Below are positions 12,401-23,760 of a DNA stretch of 64,000 bases, piece by piece (positions within the stretch are counted from its first letter, which is position 1; each line of letters begins with the position of its first letter). Below the pieces are notes generated by a model. That model ran no database searches. It saw only the letters and a program-made list of their open reading frames with translations, and was not told the DNA's origin. Source of the DNA: Nemopilema nomurai (lineage: Eukaryota; Cnidaria; Scyphozoa; Rhizostomeae; Rhizostomatidae). Location of the stretch: the NCBI GenBank assembly GCA_003864495.1, contig ML133383.1, positions 3,865,560-3,929,559 on the forward strand. Direction: 5' to 3'. The position numbers and the translations under genes are program-made.

Positions 12401-15400
12401 GTACCAAAATGACAATGACAATTTACTGTGATCCTAGAACACTTCACACCACGTTAAATCAATAAACCATTCGACAAGGTCAAAATAGGCCATATTCAAC
12501 TAGTGATTCAAGTGTACAGGATGAACAGGCCTTCTCGTTTTACGCGAGCGATCGCCCTCGCCCTCGCCCTCGCCAGATCATTGACGCAGTTGACCGCCCT
12601 CGCAAACAGATGTGTCGCCCACAAGAGAAAGGAAGAGCATGTGGCTATACTTTGCTGTCTCTATTATTCAATCATAGTTAATAGAACATTCAATTCAGTG
12701 CTTAGTATTCAATTCGATACTAGAACGGGCTGTTGATATTTATTTGGAGAAAAATCGAAAGACTGTTGTAGAGGAGCCTCATAGTAAAAGGCTTTGCGTT
12801 GAGGCTCCAAAAGAATATGAAAACATAGACGATGCCATCGGAGAGGACGAGGTAGAGAACATTTCAAGCGAGTCGGAATTAGATTACGATTCATACTCTG
12901 AAGAAGAACTTTGAAAAAGCGAACTTTGATTGATTTCAAGTCTGATCTTTTATTTTTTTACTTAGCTGGTCAAACGTGTTTTCTCTTTGTCCGTTCTTAA
13001 AAGTCACGGTATTCCTATATGAAAGGTCAAGTTGCTAATGAAAATGAAGCATTCAATCCCCTTTTTGGCATTATAAATTTCCACAATGGCAATAAAAAGC
13101 GGACCAAGATTTTGCACACTTAAAGTACTTTTTCGTCCGACAATCCTCAGAGTATGCAAACGTCGGAAGATAACCAAAAACTTACCGAATAAATAGCCAG
13201 ATGCGGATCGAAAACACTAGAGTGTGACAAGAAGAGCGCGTGATTGGTTATAATTGACCAATCAGCGTTTCTTAATACCTAACTCTAGAAGAGCCCAAGG
13301 AAAAAGACGAACTCTTTCTGTCTACAAAGAATGGGATTTTTCATTGAAATATAGACAGACTCTAAAACACCTAGGTGGAAAGACAACCTAGCCTGCCCAA
13401 TTATACGAAAAAAATACATATTATTATAAATCATTACATTCATTCACACATTATAAATCATTACATCAAACGTTAGGCAATCGTTCGGAGATAATACCCT
13501 AATTTCCCCTCAGGTCCTGAAGGATTTCCTTTTAACAAATATTGTTAGACGGGCGATCGCCCTCGTAAGCTAAACCACGTAGGCAGTTCGTTGCCCTTGC
13601 GAAAATGTCATCACGAAAAGGCCTGAGCATATATGCAGCGTCTGACCTAAAGACTATAAAAACACGTTGTAGGATCTAGCAATAATTAAGCGATCGACAG
13701 AGACATGGGCGATGTGGCTATCAGAACTGGAACCAGAAGGGCATCCATTACTGATGAGGTGATTTCGTTGTCAACTGTTTCAGCAGTCGTTATCAAATTC
13801 TAAGAATCATTTACTCATCACAGTTCTGTCCAGAGATCACCAATAAAAGCTTAACAAAAAATAAGAAGATTTCACAGGAAACCTTTAAATTTCAAAACCT
13901 TGGAATTACATCTAAGCCCAATGAAAATCCTAATTAAGCAAAACAAAAAAGTGTTGAAAGAGGCTATGTTGCAGGGTATAAAGTGCCACTTAAACCTCAT
14001 AAGCCTCCTTCATTTTGAATGTCGACCCTGAACAATTCATAAGTTGGGACAAACTCCTGCATTGATTATACTATATAATTAAGGATTAAATACTAACTTC
14101 ATTCCGAATACTTTTATTTTCTTCCTGAAGCTCATTGACCCTATTTTGTAGCTTTGAATATGAGTCACTGTAGAAAGAAGAAAAAACAAAGGCGACTTTG
14201 TTAACCAAAGCAACGGAAGTTATAAAAACTGACAAAATATTAAGAGAGAAAGATTTGACAAAATAGGACGTGACAAAAGAGATAGCTAAAAGGATAAATC
14301 AGACATCAATCTGACATTAGTCTTTCGACATTAAGAAAGAACAACAGTGATTTAAACGATGAAACTTCATTATAGCTTAGGGTGAGTGTCATCAGAAATA
14401 TCTGAACTAGCCTTTGTGATCCAGCCACCCATACACCCATGGGTGTTTGAGACATGTTTGGCCCCAAACCGTGCTGTTTATTTATAGTTTTAGCCCCCAG
14501 AAGGGTGTTCCCAGCAATCATTCAGGGTACAATCATTCCCAGCAATCATCAGGGTACATGGTACTCTTTCATTCCTCGCTTGCCATGTGCTTCTTTCTTA
14601 CTTGAAAGTAATACAAACAGAACAAAATAACTCACTTAAGGTTGCGGTTGAGTTCCTCAAGATACGCTTTTTGATCAAGAATCATCTCCAACTTCTGATC
14701 ACTCCCTCTGTGGAATACAAAGTACATGCAGAAGATTGAAGCAGAATGAAAGAAATACATGCAGGAGCAGTGAGATATGTTATGTTAGACACTTGGCTAG
14801 AAGCCTCAACGATTATAGATATAACATTATATTTATATTCATAGTTATCAATTATCACGAACAAAGAACCAAATAGAGACTTTTGGCTATCGTGGCATGT
14901 TTCAGGCAATAGGTTAGTATCATCTGATCCATGAATCTCAAATCTGTGTTTTCCCATAAATTACCTACTCACCCTAGTCCGTCCTCAATTGTCTTCTCGA
15001 GATAGTTCCCATCGCGCAAGTACAAGCTCATATCAATAATGCCAGCCTGAAGTCAAACCAAAATGAGAAGTTTCAAAATTTCAATGGCTTTCCAAGATTG
15101 AAACCAGAACATTACATTAATCTAGGGGCCTGTTCATATGTAGGAAGTTTCGCTGCATTTTCCTGGTGAAGACGGAATCCGCCTTTCAACGATCCTGCCT
15201 CACATAGCATTACCACATGAAATATCATAAGTGCCATGTCATATGAGAAGACATTTTCCTGGCTAGCAGAGATCTCACTTGAATTTAATCAGGATCCCAT
15301 CTTTCCAAGGTACTTTTTTTCCATATGAACACAATTTCCCGGCAAGGCGGGAGAACAGATCCTCATAGCACATATGCAATAACCACTTGGCATAATCAAA

Positions 15401-18400
15401 ATGGCTGAAAAAATCAAATGGGAAATCTTATTTTCCCACAGGTCACAAGAAGAGACATTGTTTATCATATTTTGCCACTATTGATCCGTTCTTCCGTGCC
15501 TGTTCCAGCAACTCTTTTTTGGTGCAATTGTCTCGTTCCATTCAACTTCTGATAATGAACATTTCGCTTTCTTGTGTGGTAACGTATCAGTGAAGTATTC
15601 CTTTTGATCACACAAACTACCCACATCAGTAGCAGGCTTTGCAATTGGAATACTACTAATAGGAACAGCTGTCGCATGATTTATAGTTATTCTGGCTAGG
15701 CGGGCAAATTTCTCCATATAAAAAGTCAATGATTACTTTACGCTACACCAGGAAAATGCCAAGGAAACTTTCTCCATAGGAACAGGCACTTGGCATTATT
15801 TGCTTGGTTATCTGTGCACCTCTGATCATGTTTCAAAATATCTTTCTATTTCAACAGATTAAGCCCTAAAAATTAAGAGACTTGAGACATAAATGAAAAT
15901 AAACATAGCGTTTTCAAAATACTCTAGAGCTTGAAGTTCTATTTTTCATGAAGAAGCAAAGAATATAGCAACTTACAGCTGCGTCAAGGCTTTCTCCTTT
16001 TAAGTCAAAGTTGCAGTCAATTACATTCAGGCCAACAAGGAGGCCACTTATAACGATGGATTCCTCATTGAGCATCATGGAATATTGTTCATACCATTCT
16101 CTAAAAGTCCAAAAGACTTGATGAATATCACAATGTTAGAATGCCCTCCAAGTTATTCAGAGGATGGCAGAATATAACCTAAAATTTGATCTTTTCAAAA
16201 GTTTGTATAAAACACACCAACAGAGTACCTAATAAGGAACAAAGAAAAGCAAAGATAAGCAAAGATGACAAATGGAATTTCAACACAGAAGACTTTATAT
16301 GGATAAAATTTATTATGAATATTTGTCAATTTGGCCATGGCTTGTCAAAAACCTTACTTCACACAGGCACAATAACGTAGAAAGGTTTATGAATAAGCAT
16401 ACTTCAAATCTTCTTTACTCTCAATGAATGCTTGGACTTGCTCAGCTAGCACTTTCTGCATTAGTGCAAACCTTATCCAAGCCCTGCCTCTCCCTATATT
16501 TGTCCTAAAACCATAAAAGAATGAACATTCTAGATAGAAGGAAATTACTTGATAAAGCTCTAGAACTAACTGGCATGAATTCAAATATTTCTTTGCAAAG
16601 AGATTTCCCCTGAATTTATACTGCAGGAAAAGAGCCTTCAATTGAACTGGTTTTTATCTAAGCAGAGCGTATCTTCTTAATACCATGCACAGTTAGTAAA
16701 TCATAATTTTAAGAATTCATCAAGACAGTTAAATCATATTTGTCATAAGATGGTAAATAATCCAAAGAAAGGGATCTTTAAAGCTTACTTGATCAAAGGC
16801 AAATTTCTAATGCTTGTGAGCATATCCTTGAGAGTTGTCACTTTATGCTCCATTGATTCAAGGAGCCCCCAGAAGTCCTTTCTAGTCCCAAGAAGACTCC
16901 TTTTACCTGAATAGAGTCAACAAAATGCATTGTTTGTAACAGATAATGTATTTATTTTTCGGACTAAAGCTCAAACCAAAACCAATTCTTCACACACTAG
17001 TTGTTGGTACTTCTTTAACTTTATTTGTAAAGCATCACCTAAAAACTATCAAGTTATGTTCTGAATAGCTTGAAAAATAATAACTTTTTCATTATTTCAC
17101 ACTTTTCCATATAATTCAATTTGTGTTTCATTTTACATATGAAAAATATTTGAAATTATTTAGATTGCCATGAGGGCTTGTGGCTGGAAAAAAATGCATT
17201 ACCAGTTTTGGAATATGTGTTAATGGTAATCAAATCATGCTTTGCATAAAATATGAGTAAAGCATTAACATTGGCATAAATGGCACTTGAACATAAAAGG
17301 CTTTTATGGTGCTACCAAGCAACTTTCTTTAATTCATCTTTGAAATACAACAATCAAATGATGCTTGTTCAATTCACTTAGCTACCTTGGGGATGCGATG
17401 CACCTTAGGCCTAGGGCCGATCAAGTATGGCAATTTTTGACAAGATCTCCAAAGTGCACAGGCAATCTATTTTCCCTATTTGCTGGAGTTAAAATTTGTA
17501 AATTTGTATTTCACTGTACAAATTACAAATGCAAAGGAAATCCTTCTTCTTTCACCCGCCCTTTATTCTTCTTGTCTGGGTCATTTCAATAGAAGCCCAT
17601 TATTGATGTGGGAGACTCAATAAAGACTGACTTCTTGAAATTTGTTTGGAAATAAAATTTTGTCTCCAGCCTATTTTCGGTTAAGTAAGTAGGTAATCAT
17701 TAAATATATTTCATTCCAATAACAAGTAAGGACTTTTGCACATTCGTGCCGACAACCTCACCAGTCCCAGATCTAGCATTACAAAATGAGTGGATATATA
17801 AAATCATATCCTTGCTATTTTTCAATGATACTTTAAATACATTTTTTAAAATATACTGTATTGCAAGTTTTTATTTGTATATTTGTCAAGTAAGATTCAC
17901 GATATCTCAAATTGTCCATACACAACTGTACTTGTTTTTGTCAGCTGACATTTTCTATGGGACCACGCACAGCCACGCCCAACTTAGTTGCCACACCCAA
18001 AAATACTTGGTGTGCAATAGCTTTCGAACAAAAATATATCCGGTGTGCCCATATGCTATACTCTGCAGATTTGGCCTAGGGTATCCACAAAACTGTTAGA
18101 TTGGTATCAAATGCACCCTTCTTTTGCTAAGACTTCATGCTCTATAATGCAATCGTAAAGGGGGTGCAATTGGGGCTTCTTGTGTGGGTTCGAACGGGCG
18201 GCCAATTGGAGGTGTCTTGGGTGCCTAGCAAAATTGGTCCTGTAGAAAAGACGTTTCCTCAAATGGAATGATTCAAGTGTAACATACAGGCCTAAGAACG
18301 TGTGTACTTGAGTAACAGACCCAGTTGACTACTCTAACAGAACCTTGTAGTTCTTTTTTGCTGGCTTTCTTTTGCTGCGAAGACTGAATCTTCAATTTCT

Positions 18401-18782
18401 TTCACCTTTCACTTTTCCATATATGAAAATCAGGCAGCTTTCATTATCAGTAGTGAGAAACAAAGGAAACAAAACCTTGGTTCAATAGCTTACCTTTAAG
18501 GCCATGTCTAAATATATGCTCCATTACAACAAAAAATTGATGCAAAGGAGCAAAGTCATCTCCCAAACTTCGACCATTTTTCAAGGAAGCGTCAATCAAA
18601 GTCTTGATGCATATCTTCGAAATGTTCAGAAGATTGCTTCGTTCAATCTTCCATTTCGGATCCACATCCGTTTGATGCTGTACCGAAGAAGAGAGGCTTC
18701 TTTCTCTTGAAGATGAAACTAGCATCGCATCTGTACTTTGATCTTGGTAACTACTTTTATCCCCTACATTATTAGATGCCAT
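6440..18782 (-). CDS. RUFY: RUN and FYVE domain-containing endosomal adaptor (RUFY family)
   Basis: Nineteen phase-consistent exons, 1911 nt, 636 aa: 18494-18782, 16789-16906, 16403-16504, 15977-16100, 14973-15046, 14636-14707, 14098-14167, 12121-12222, 11796-11912, 10831-10881, 10552-10668, 10283-10380, 9907-9993, 9242-9371, 8825-8887, 8652-8683, 7505-7553, 6993-7070, 6440-6577. The RUN domain lies at about residues 45-205 ([14 protein letters not shown], then [10 protein letters not shown]). A long coiled coil follows ([20 protein letters not shown]), then a C-terminal FYVE zinc finger at about 566-630 with [23 protein letters not shown] and VRVCDLC. All eight zinc cysteines and the PI3P-binding basic patch are present. 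Family members bind PI3P and small GTPases (Rab, Arl8) on endosomes and lysosomes. Length matches vertebrate RUFY1/2/3 (about 600-700 aa); I cannot say which paralog. The start is the only ATG before the RUN exon. The 32-nt exon 8652-8683 was placed by phase and alignment. Confidence 0.93.
11468..11767. repeat. 15-bp minisatellite in a RUFY intron
   Basis: About 19-20 copies of caccctggcaaattc in a nearly perfect head-to-tail array with a few 1-base deletions. It lies in the intron following the 11796-11912 exon and ends about 28 nt from that exon's splice donor. The period is a multiple of three, so open frames run across it, but they are not coding. Confidence 0.95.
12540..12575. repeat. 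Short cctcgc microsatellite
   Basis: Four to five tandem cctcgc units within a RUFY intron. Confidence 0.6.
15128..15787. mobile_element. Non-autonomous inverted-repeat DNA element (MITE-like)
   Basis: The ends 15128-15172 and 15743-15787 are imperfect inverted repeats of about 45 bp. The left begins gcctgttcatatgtaggaag; the right, read on the other strand, begins gcctgttcctatggagaaag, and both continue to a shared cattttcctggtg. The 660-bp body encodes no transposase that I can see. It sits in the RUFY intron between exons 15977-16100 and 14973-15046. I could not define a target-site duplication, so the superfamily is not assigned. Confidence 0.6.
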
Positions 18783-18950
18783 TTTGATTGTTGTTGAATT
18801 TCATCCTTCTACTGGCATCAGACAGAGGCTGAGTCATATGACCACAGAACAGAGATTCTCTGACATGACCCTGGACTTGTACTTGTGCCGTGTTCACTTT
18901 GTCCAGTTTAGTTTCAGTCCCCCCTTTTTTTCTCACAAAGTTGGTCCTTG
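18783..18950 (-). promoter_or_regulatory. Probable RUFY promoter / 5' UTR region
   Basis: This stretch lies directly upstream of the RUFY start codon (18782, minus strand) and before the AT-rich viral-like island begins. I see no convincing core-promoter motif; the call rests on position only. Confidence 0.3.
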
Positions 18951-19028
18951 AGATTTTTGCACTTTACCTCATATGTGGCACAGCAGCACAAAGAGATAAT
19001 GCAAAAATATTGAATACATCCATTTAAT

Positions 19029-19532
19029 ATGAAATTTCGTTATATGAAATATAACTTAATACAACTTAATATAACTCCATGTAATATCGATAATAATCCC
19101 TTCGTGCCTGTCCCCGCTAATGGAGCTGGCATAAGCTTCGAGTTTCATTTTACAGCAAACGGTCAAACTTTCAGATATGAGCCAATCAAAAATCATCACG
19201 AAGCATGGAGAAGATACGATAAATTGTTTGAAAAGAATCTCAAAAGACCTCTTTTCAATAAACTCCTTATAACAGGAAATGACGAAGATGCAGTAAAATT
19301 AGACGTTGCAAAATCAACAGGTTATCCAATGTATTTTGAAGCACTAAATTTAAGCTCCGTAGTTACCGACGGAGAAATGTATGAAAATAAACGAAGGGGA
19401 AATCTCGTTCTTAGAGTTGTTTTGAATAGGGCGAATCGTTTTGACGGTGTTATGCAAGTTATGGTTCACATGTTTTCAAACAGAAACTTCGAAATCATGC
19501 CAGATGGAAAAATATCAAAAGATTTTATCTAA
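19029..19532 (+). CDS. Capsid-like C-terminal fragment (viral / Polinton-like), tentative
   Basis: Single-exon frame of 167 aa with no internal stop, in very AT-rich DNA. The layout resembles the C-terminal half of a jelly-roll capsid protein: a beta-rich segment (ISFEFHFTANGQTFRYEP), a charged helix, a variable loop, then a final beta pair around GNLVLRVVLN and VMQVMVHMFSN ending in IMPDGKISKDF. The frame is short for a whole capsid protein, so it would be a fragment or a 5'-truncated copy. The assignment rests on pattern only; it could be another viral structural protein or a host orphan gene. The start used is the first ATG; a second ATG lies five codons on. Confidence 0.35.
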   Translation: MKFRYMKYNLIQLNITPCNIDNNPFVPVPANGAGISFEFHFTANGQTFRYEPIKNHHEAWRRYDKLFEKNLKRPLFNKLLITGNDEDAVKLDVAKSTGYPMYFEALNLSSVVTDGEMYENKRRGNLVLRVVLNRANRFDGVMQVMVHMFSNRNFEIMPDGKISKDFI

Positions 19533-20072
19533 CTGTTTTGCATTCTATATATATTATAATTATATTTTAATGTTTTTCATCATTATGTAATAACGTTTTT
19601 TCAATATAATTAATGTTATAGAACATTATATTCGTTTCAAAACTTATAAATCAACACTAAGCCAGAAACTATATGGTTGCATTTGTGAAAAGCTAGATGA
19701 GAAAAGACTCAAATCTTCAATTTTTCAAAAGCTCAAACTTTTCGGATGCGATTCAATTAAAAAGCACTATGAAGGATGAAAGCTTTTAAAAAAATTTTAC
19801 CTAACTGTATTTTCTAATAATATTAAATATTAAACATTTTTTGTTTCTATATAATAAATTCTTTCTAGCACAATCTTATACACTTTACACATCTCTTCTT
19901 GATCAACCAACGAATCAATAAAATGAGTAGTAGATACTTTTAGAATTTTGAAGCCAAATAGCAAATTATTAACGACCTTTTAAAATCCATTCCAAGCTCC
20001 AAAAATGTTGACAAAGGAAACTTCAACTTTACCACATTTAAACGTCTGAAACTCGCTCTCTAAAGAATGTTT

Positions 20073-21144
20073 TTATTTCTTGGTTACGGAAAGTTCATTT
20101 TCCAACTCTTTGACTTTTCGTTTCATTCTTCTAATTTCTTTTTCGCTTTGTCTTTCATCAGCATTCGCTAACAGTTCCAGAAATTTAAAAATAGTGCAAT
20201 TAACTTCTTCTGGAAAATTTAGCATCACTCTACATACGGGGCAGTGGATGTGGTTATTAACTATCAAATCTGTTATAACAGCTCGACTGATGAATTCTTC
20301 AATCTTTTTTTCAGACATCGTTTTTATGATAGACCATAAACAATGAGCACATATTATGTGCCCACAGTTGAGCATGAGAATTTCATCTTTGTCATCTTCA
20401 TCTAAATAATCCACGTAACATACAGGGCATCTCGTTTCCATTCTCATCAATTTCTTAACCAATTTATTTGGCTTTATCACCAAATGATGGTGGTCTCTTG
20501 AACTACATCTAAAATTGTATTTATTAGGAAAAGCTGCAGCTCCTTCGTTTGTGCTTTTAATCTCGCTCATCTTTACGTCCCTTACGGCTTTCATATCGCT
20601 GCAAAAAACATCTAGAACTATGTTCTCTTTCCATAATTCATCCTGGCATTGTTCTCTAATCTGCCTGCTTTCATTCTTTTCGTTCAAATTAACTCTACCC
20701 TTATCCACACTTACCGTAAATCCTCGAATTAGCCCCCTGGGGGCTTATTTATTTTTGATGTTTTTGGATGGGGGCTTATTCGCGGGGGGGGGACTTATTC
20801 GAGGGGGGGGGCTTATAAAAATTTTTGGAACATGCCACATAAAAATATAATTTCTGAAATTTCTTTCTTTTCATAGTATGAAAAATAGCCTAAGTATAAA
20901 GTAACATTTGATTAAACTATTAACAAAAATATAAATTTTTGTGGTAATTCACTAAAATGCCAAAGGCAACCTCAGGAATCAAGAATCAACAAATCGAGGG
21001 GGGCTTATTCGAGGGGGGGGGGCTTTTTCGAGGGGGGGCCAATTCGAGGATTAACGGTATGCATTCTCCTTCGGCAAACGGTAATAATCTTTCATTCTTT
21101 CCATAATATCTATAACTGGTGCTTTACTGAATATTGTTTGCCAT
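20073..21144 (-). pseudogene. RING-finger protein gene interrupted by a small transposon
   Basis: The intact part (20073-20708, 211 codons) encodes a C3HC4 RING: Cys94/Cys97 (CPVC), Cys115/His117 (CGH), Cys120/Cys123, and Cys156/Cys159 (CPVC), followed by a charged coiled coil at about 183-208. RING proteins of this kind are E3 ubiquitin ligases. The segment lacks its own ATG; its first codon after the break is GTG. Upstream lies the TA-flanked element 20714-21057. Beyond it the same reading frame continues open for about 21 more codons (21061-21123) to an in-frame TAA at 21124-21126, six codons after an ATG at 21144. So the gene has at least one insertion and one stop. It is a neighbour of other broken viral-like frames. 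Confidence 0.6.
20714..21057. mobile_element. 344-bp inverted-repeat element with TA target-site duplication
   Basis: The ends are inverted repeats: left ccgtaaatcctcgaattagcc and right, read on the opposite strand, ccgttaatcctcgaattggcc. TA is present on both sides (20712-20713 and 21058-21059), as expected for Tc1/mariner-type insertion. The interior carries several G-tract motifs of the form gggggcttattcgagggggg. There is no coding capacity. It lies inside the RING frame. Confidence 0.8.
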
Positions 21145-21176
21145 AGCTTAGAACTAGTTACGTTTGCTAATTTCTC

Positions 21177-21927
21177 CTACGGCTCTAAAGAAAAATTTAT
21201 TTCGATAAATCTAAACTCTGGATAACATCGGGCTTTTTTTCTTGTCTTTCTTTTCATAGAGCATTTACCTAAAGAGTTGTTAATTACGCTCCCATCTAAA
21301 TCGCTCTTTATTCTATCTCTATCTCCACTGAAGTTCCAATTATTGACGAAGGACATACACATATTGCATGTTGTCCATCAACGGTTTTAGGTAGCCTATG
21401 TCAATAGAAACAGCTCGCGAATCTGAACTATTTTCCACCTTCTTTAACTGTCTGTGAGGTTCTGCTGCCTGTTCCTCCATGTGTAAACAATAACGACGCT
21501 TGTTGATTGGTTTGTTTATTTCATTCTTTAGAATGTTTTTAATCTTCAAAATTTTCTTTGCTTTCCTCCTTTCAGTATAATCGTCATCCGCATCATCTAC
21601 TATCGTAACATCTTTTGAGTTTGAAACGAAACCTGATGTTGAATCTGAATTCGTCAACACCACATCATCATCATCATCCTTCTCTAATCCAGAATGATCT
21701 AGTTTGTCCTATTCTACTATTTCATCACATTGTAACGATTCCAAAGCAATAGAATTTTCTAAACACATCAACGATACAAAAGCCCTATTAACGGGCTGCG
21801 TCGGATTTCTCTCTTTACCTCTAATCACTTTTCTGAATTCTTCTGGCTCTGTGACTGTGACTGTGGCTCTCTGGAACTTCAAAATGATTCTTCGGCATGC
21901 TTGATTAAATAATATTTCTACTAGCAT
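21177..21927 (-). pseudogene. Broken unknown gene in the viral-like island
   Basis: Three collinear open segments on the minus strand look like one gene. 21709-21927 (72 codons) ends in a TAG, after which the same frame continues without another stop through an acidic patch (run of Asp codons) and a Lys-rich patch to 21340. A shift of frame near 21350 leads to a further 61 codons ending at 21177. I do not recognise the product. The breaks (one stop, one frameshift) match the decay of neighbouring frames. Confidence 0.4.
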
Positions 21928-22060
21928 TAATGGTTACTCTTTTATCCGCTAAACAATTATGGATGAATATATAGCTTCAACCAATTATGATATTTTTCAT
22001 TACAAAATTTATAATTCACTCAAAACAGCCTTGGATAGAAAGGGGAAATCTTCGATGTCA

Positions 22061-22390
22061 TCAGAAGAAACAAGTACAAGAAAGAAGTACGAAAAATGTC
22101 ACGATACATCTAAACCTTAAAAAAATAATAACTACAACATATGAAAAAATGAGGAAGGAACCGATGGTTATCATAATGCATTCACGCTTGGCTGAGAGAG
22201 TGGTGAGCGGTGGAGTAAAATTCATCACTCCCTCGACATTAACAATCACAAACAATGGACAGTTCTTGATTTTTCTTTTCATGGAACAACAAGCTGACAC
22301 TAATTTTAATAGCTGACTCGTTTCTAGATACCCTATTATAGATGAAAAGACCTTGAAATCGTTCAATGATAACGATATAATTAGCATCAA
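22061..22390 (-). CDS. F-box-like hypothetical protein (tentative)
   Basis: Uninterrupted 109-codon frame. Its N-terminal part has F-box-like spacing: LNDFKVFSSIIGYLETSQLL then a Leu/Val/Cys helix and a short beta segment. F-box proteins recruit substrates to SCF ubiquitin ligases, and viruses often encode them. The C-terminal part is hydrophobic and Phe-rich and may not be genuine. The opposite strand also carries frames over the same bases (from an ATG at 21959), broken by a frameshift and a TGA, so which strand was coding is uncertain. Confidence 0.25.
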   Translation of the reverse strand: MMLIISLSLNDFKVFSSIIGYLETSQLLKLVSACCSMKRKIKNCPLFVIVNVEGVMNFTPPLTTLSAKRECIMITIGSFLIFSYVVVIIFLRFRCIVTFFVLLSCTCFF

Positions 22391-22410
22391 TCTTAACGAT
22401 CCTAATGATA

Positions 22411-22857
22411 TCCAAAAACCAAATTTGTCGCTAGATTTACCTACTGTATTTTTCTACAATTAACAAATAATACTTTTAATATATCTACAACAAGAACTGA
22501 ACATAGGAACACAAGAAAAGAAGACAGATATTACAAGAGTATTTGCCATCATGTTCCATTTGATGGAGACATTAACTTAGACGAGAACCGATCACCGTCT
22601 TCAAAACCTGTCCGCAAAGATCTAGACTTCGGCGAATCCCTACCAAGAAGACGTGGACAGACTTGGGACAATTATGAAGACGAAATACTTCAAAGGCGGT
22701 CTCCTGCTGATCAAAAGCCCGAACTAGCGTGGAGGCGTAAAGAGAATAGGATAATCCAATTATGCAATAAGAAACATATGGTACACACCCACAACAATCA
22801 GCAAAGAAGAAAGCCAGATGTACAATTTATAGACAGCAATCAACGTTTTATCTTATA
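22411..22857 (+). pseudogene. Unknown open frame without start codon
   Basis: About 148 codons open on the plus strand, rich in Arg, Asp, Glu and Asn (for example GESLPRRRGQTWDNYEDEIL). It ends at TAA 22855-22857. There is no ATG near its 5' end, and a neighbouring plus-strand frame ends inside its first 60 nt, so it may be a frameshifted continuation of that frame. Function is unknown. Confidence 0.3.
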
Positions 22858-23336
22858 AAGTAATTAGTTTAGTTCATAGTTCGTCTCGAGTAATTTACTA
22901 ATTACTAAGAATTCTCGTAAAACTTTTAAAGAGATCGACGAGGTTCTTTACTATCTTTTTTATTTTTAATAGTTAGGAGAAAGATTTCTTTAGAAACCTC
23001 GACACAGAGTGCGAGTTCGAAGACATTTCCCTTGACAAAAGAAGGTAAGAATATACAATTAATTTATATGCGAAACTTACTATGATGAAAGTATTGGAGT
23101 GATTGTATATTCTAAAGCAACAGAAGAGCTTTTTATATATTCTTCAATTTGTATTCATACTTTTTTATTCGTAGTTTAGTTAAGCAAAAAAATATTAAAA
23201 ACTTGTAAAAAGTACAAAAAACGCATATTCGCAGTTACATATTCGCTTATTTGATTTAATTTGTAGAAATTCATAACAAATAGAAACAGTACTTTTTCAT
23301 ATTTCTATTGTAGAAAAAGTAGTTTAATTACATTTT

Positions 23337-23760
23337 ATACTTCTACATGTGTCTTTATTTCTGCTTTGAAGAACCTCGTATGTTGTTCGCTACTGTAACT
23401 CCGAAAATGGATGATCAATATTTTGGAGAACAGAGCATCTTCTACTTCTTCTCTCAATGAAGAATGCAAACGATTTTACATCAACTTTTCAACAGCTATG
23501 TTTAAAAGAGTGTTGCCTTGATAATCCTATGTATTAAGTTCGCTTTCTTTGTCTATGAGAAAACGCATTACTTTTTTAATCTTTCTAACCGCAATCATTA
23601 ATGGAGTCTCTCTTGATGTGTTCCTAGCGCTTATATCTTCACCTTTACTTAAAAGAAAATTAGGCAACAATCTATGTTCAAGCTACGAATCATTCTCGTC
23701 TTTATACGGTGTCACTCTATGTAGTGCCGTATTTAAGATATCTGGCTGCACATTCTCTTA
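23337..23760 (-). pseudogene. Broken ankyrin-repeat gene
   Basis: Read on the minus strand, the frame contains clear ankyrin repeat cores: NTALHRVTPYKDEN, TSRETPLMIAVRKIKKVM and DYQGNTLLNIAVE. These are separated by the usual 30-odd-residue spacing. At least three in-frame stops (two TAG, one TAA) interrupt it, so it cannot be translated whole. A plus-strand frame of 130 codons over the same bases is the antisense shadow. Confidence 0.55.

Noticed and set aside
12223..12447. Minus-strand frame containing KSKLEREL, suggestive of an extra coiled-coil exon of RUFY
   Set aside because: Exons 14098-14167 and 12121-12222 already join in phase and match the family spacing, and the frame lacks good flanking splice sites.
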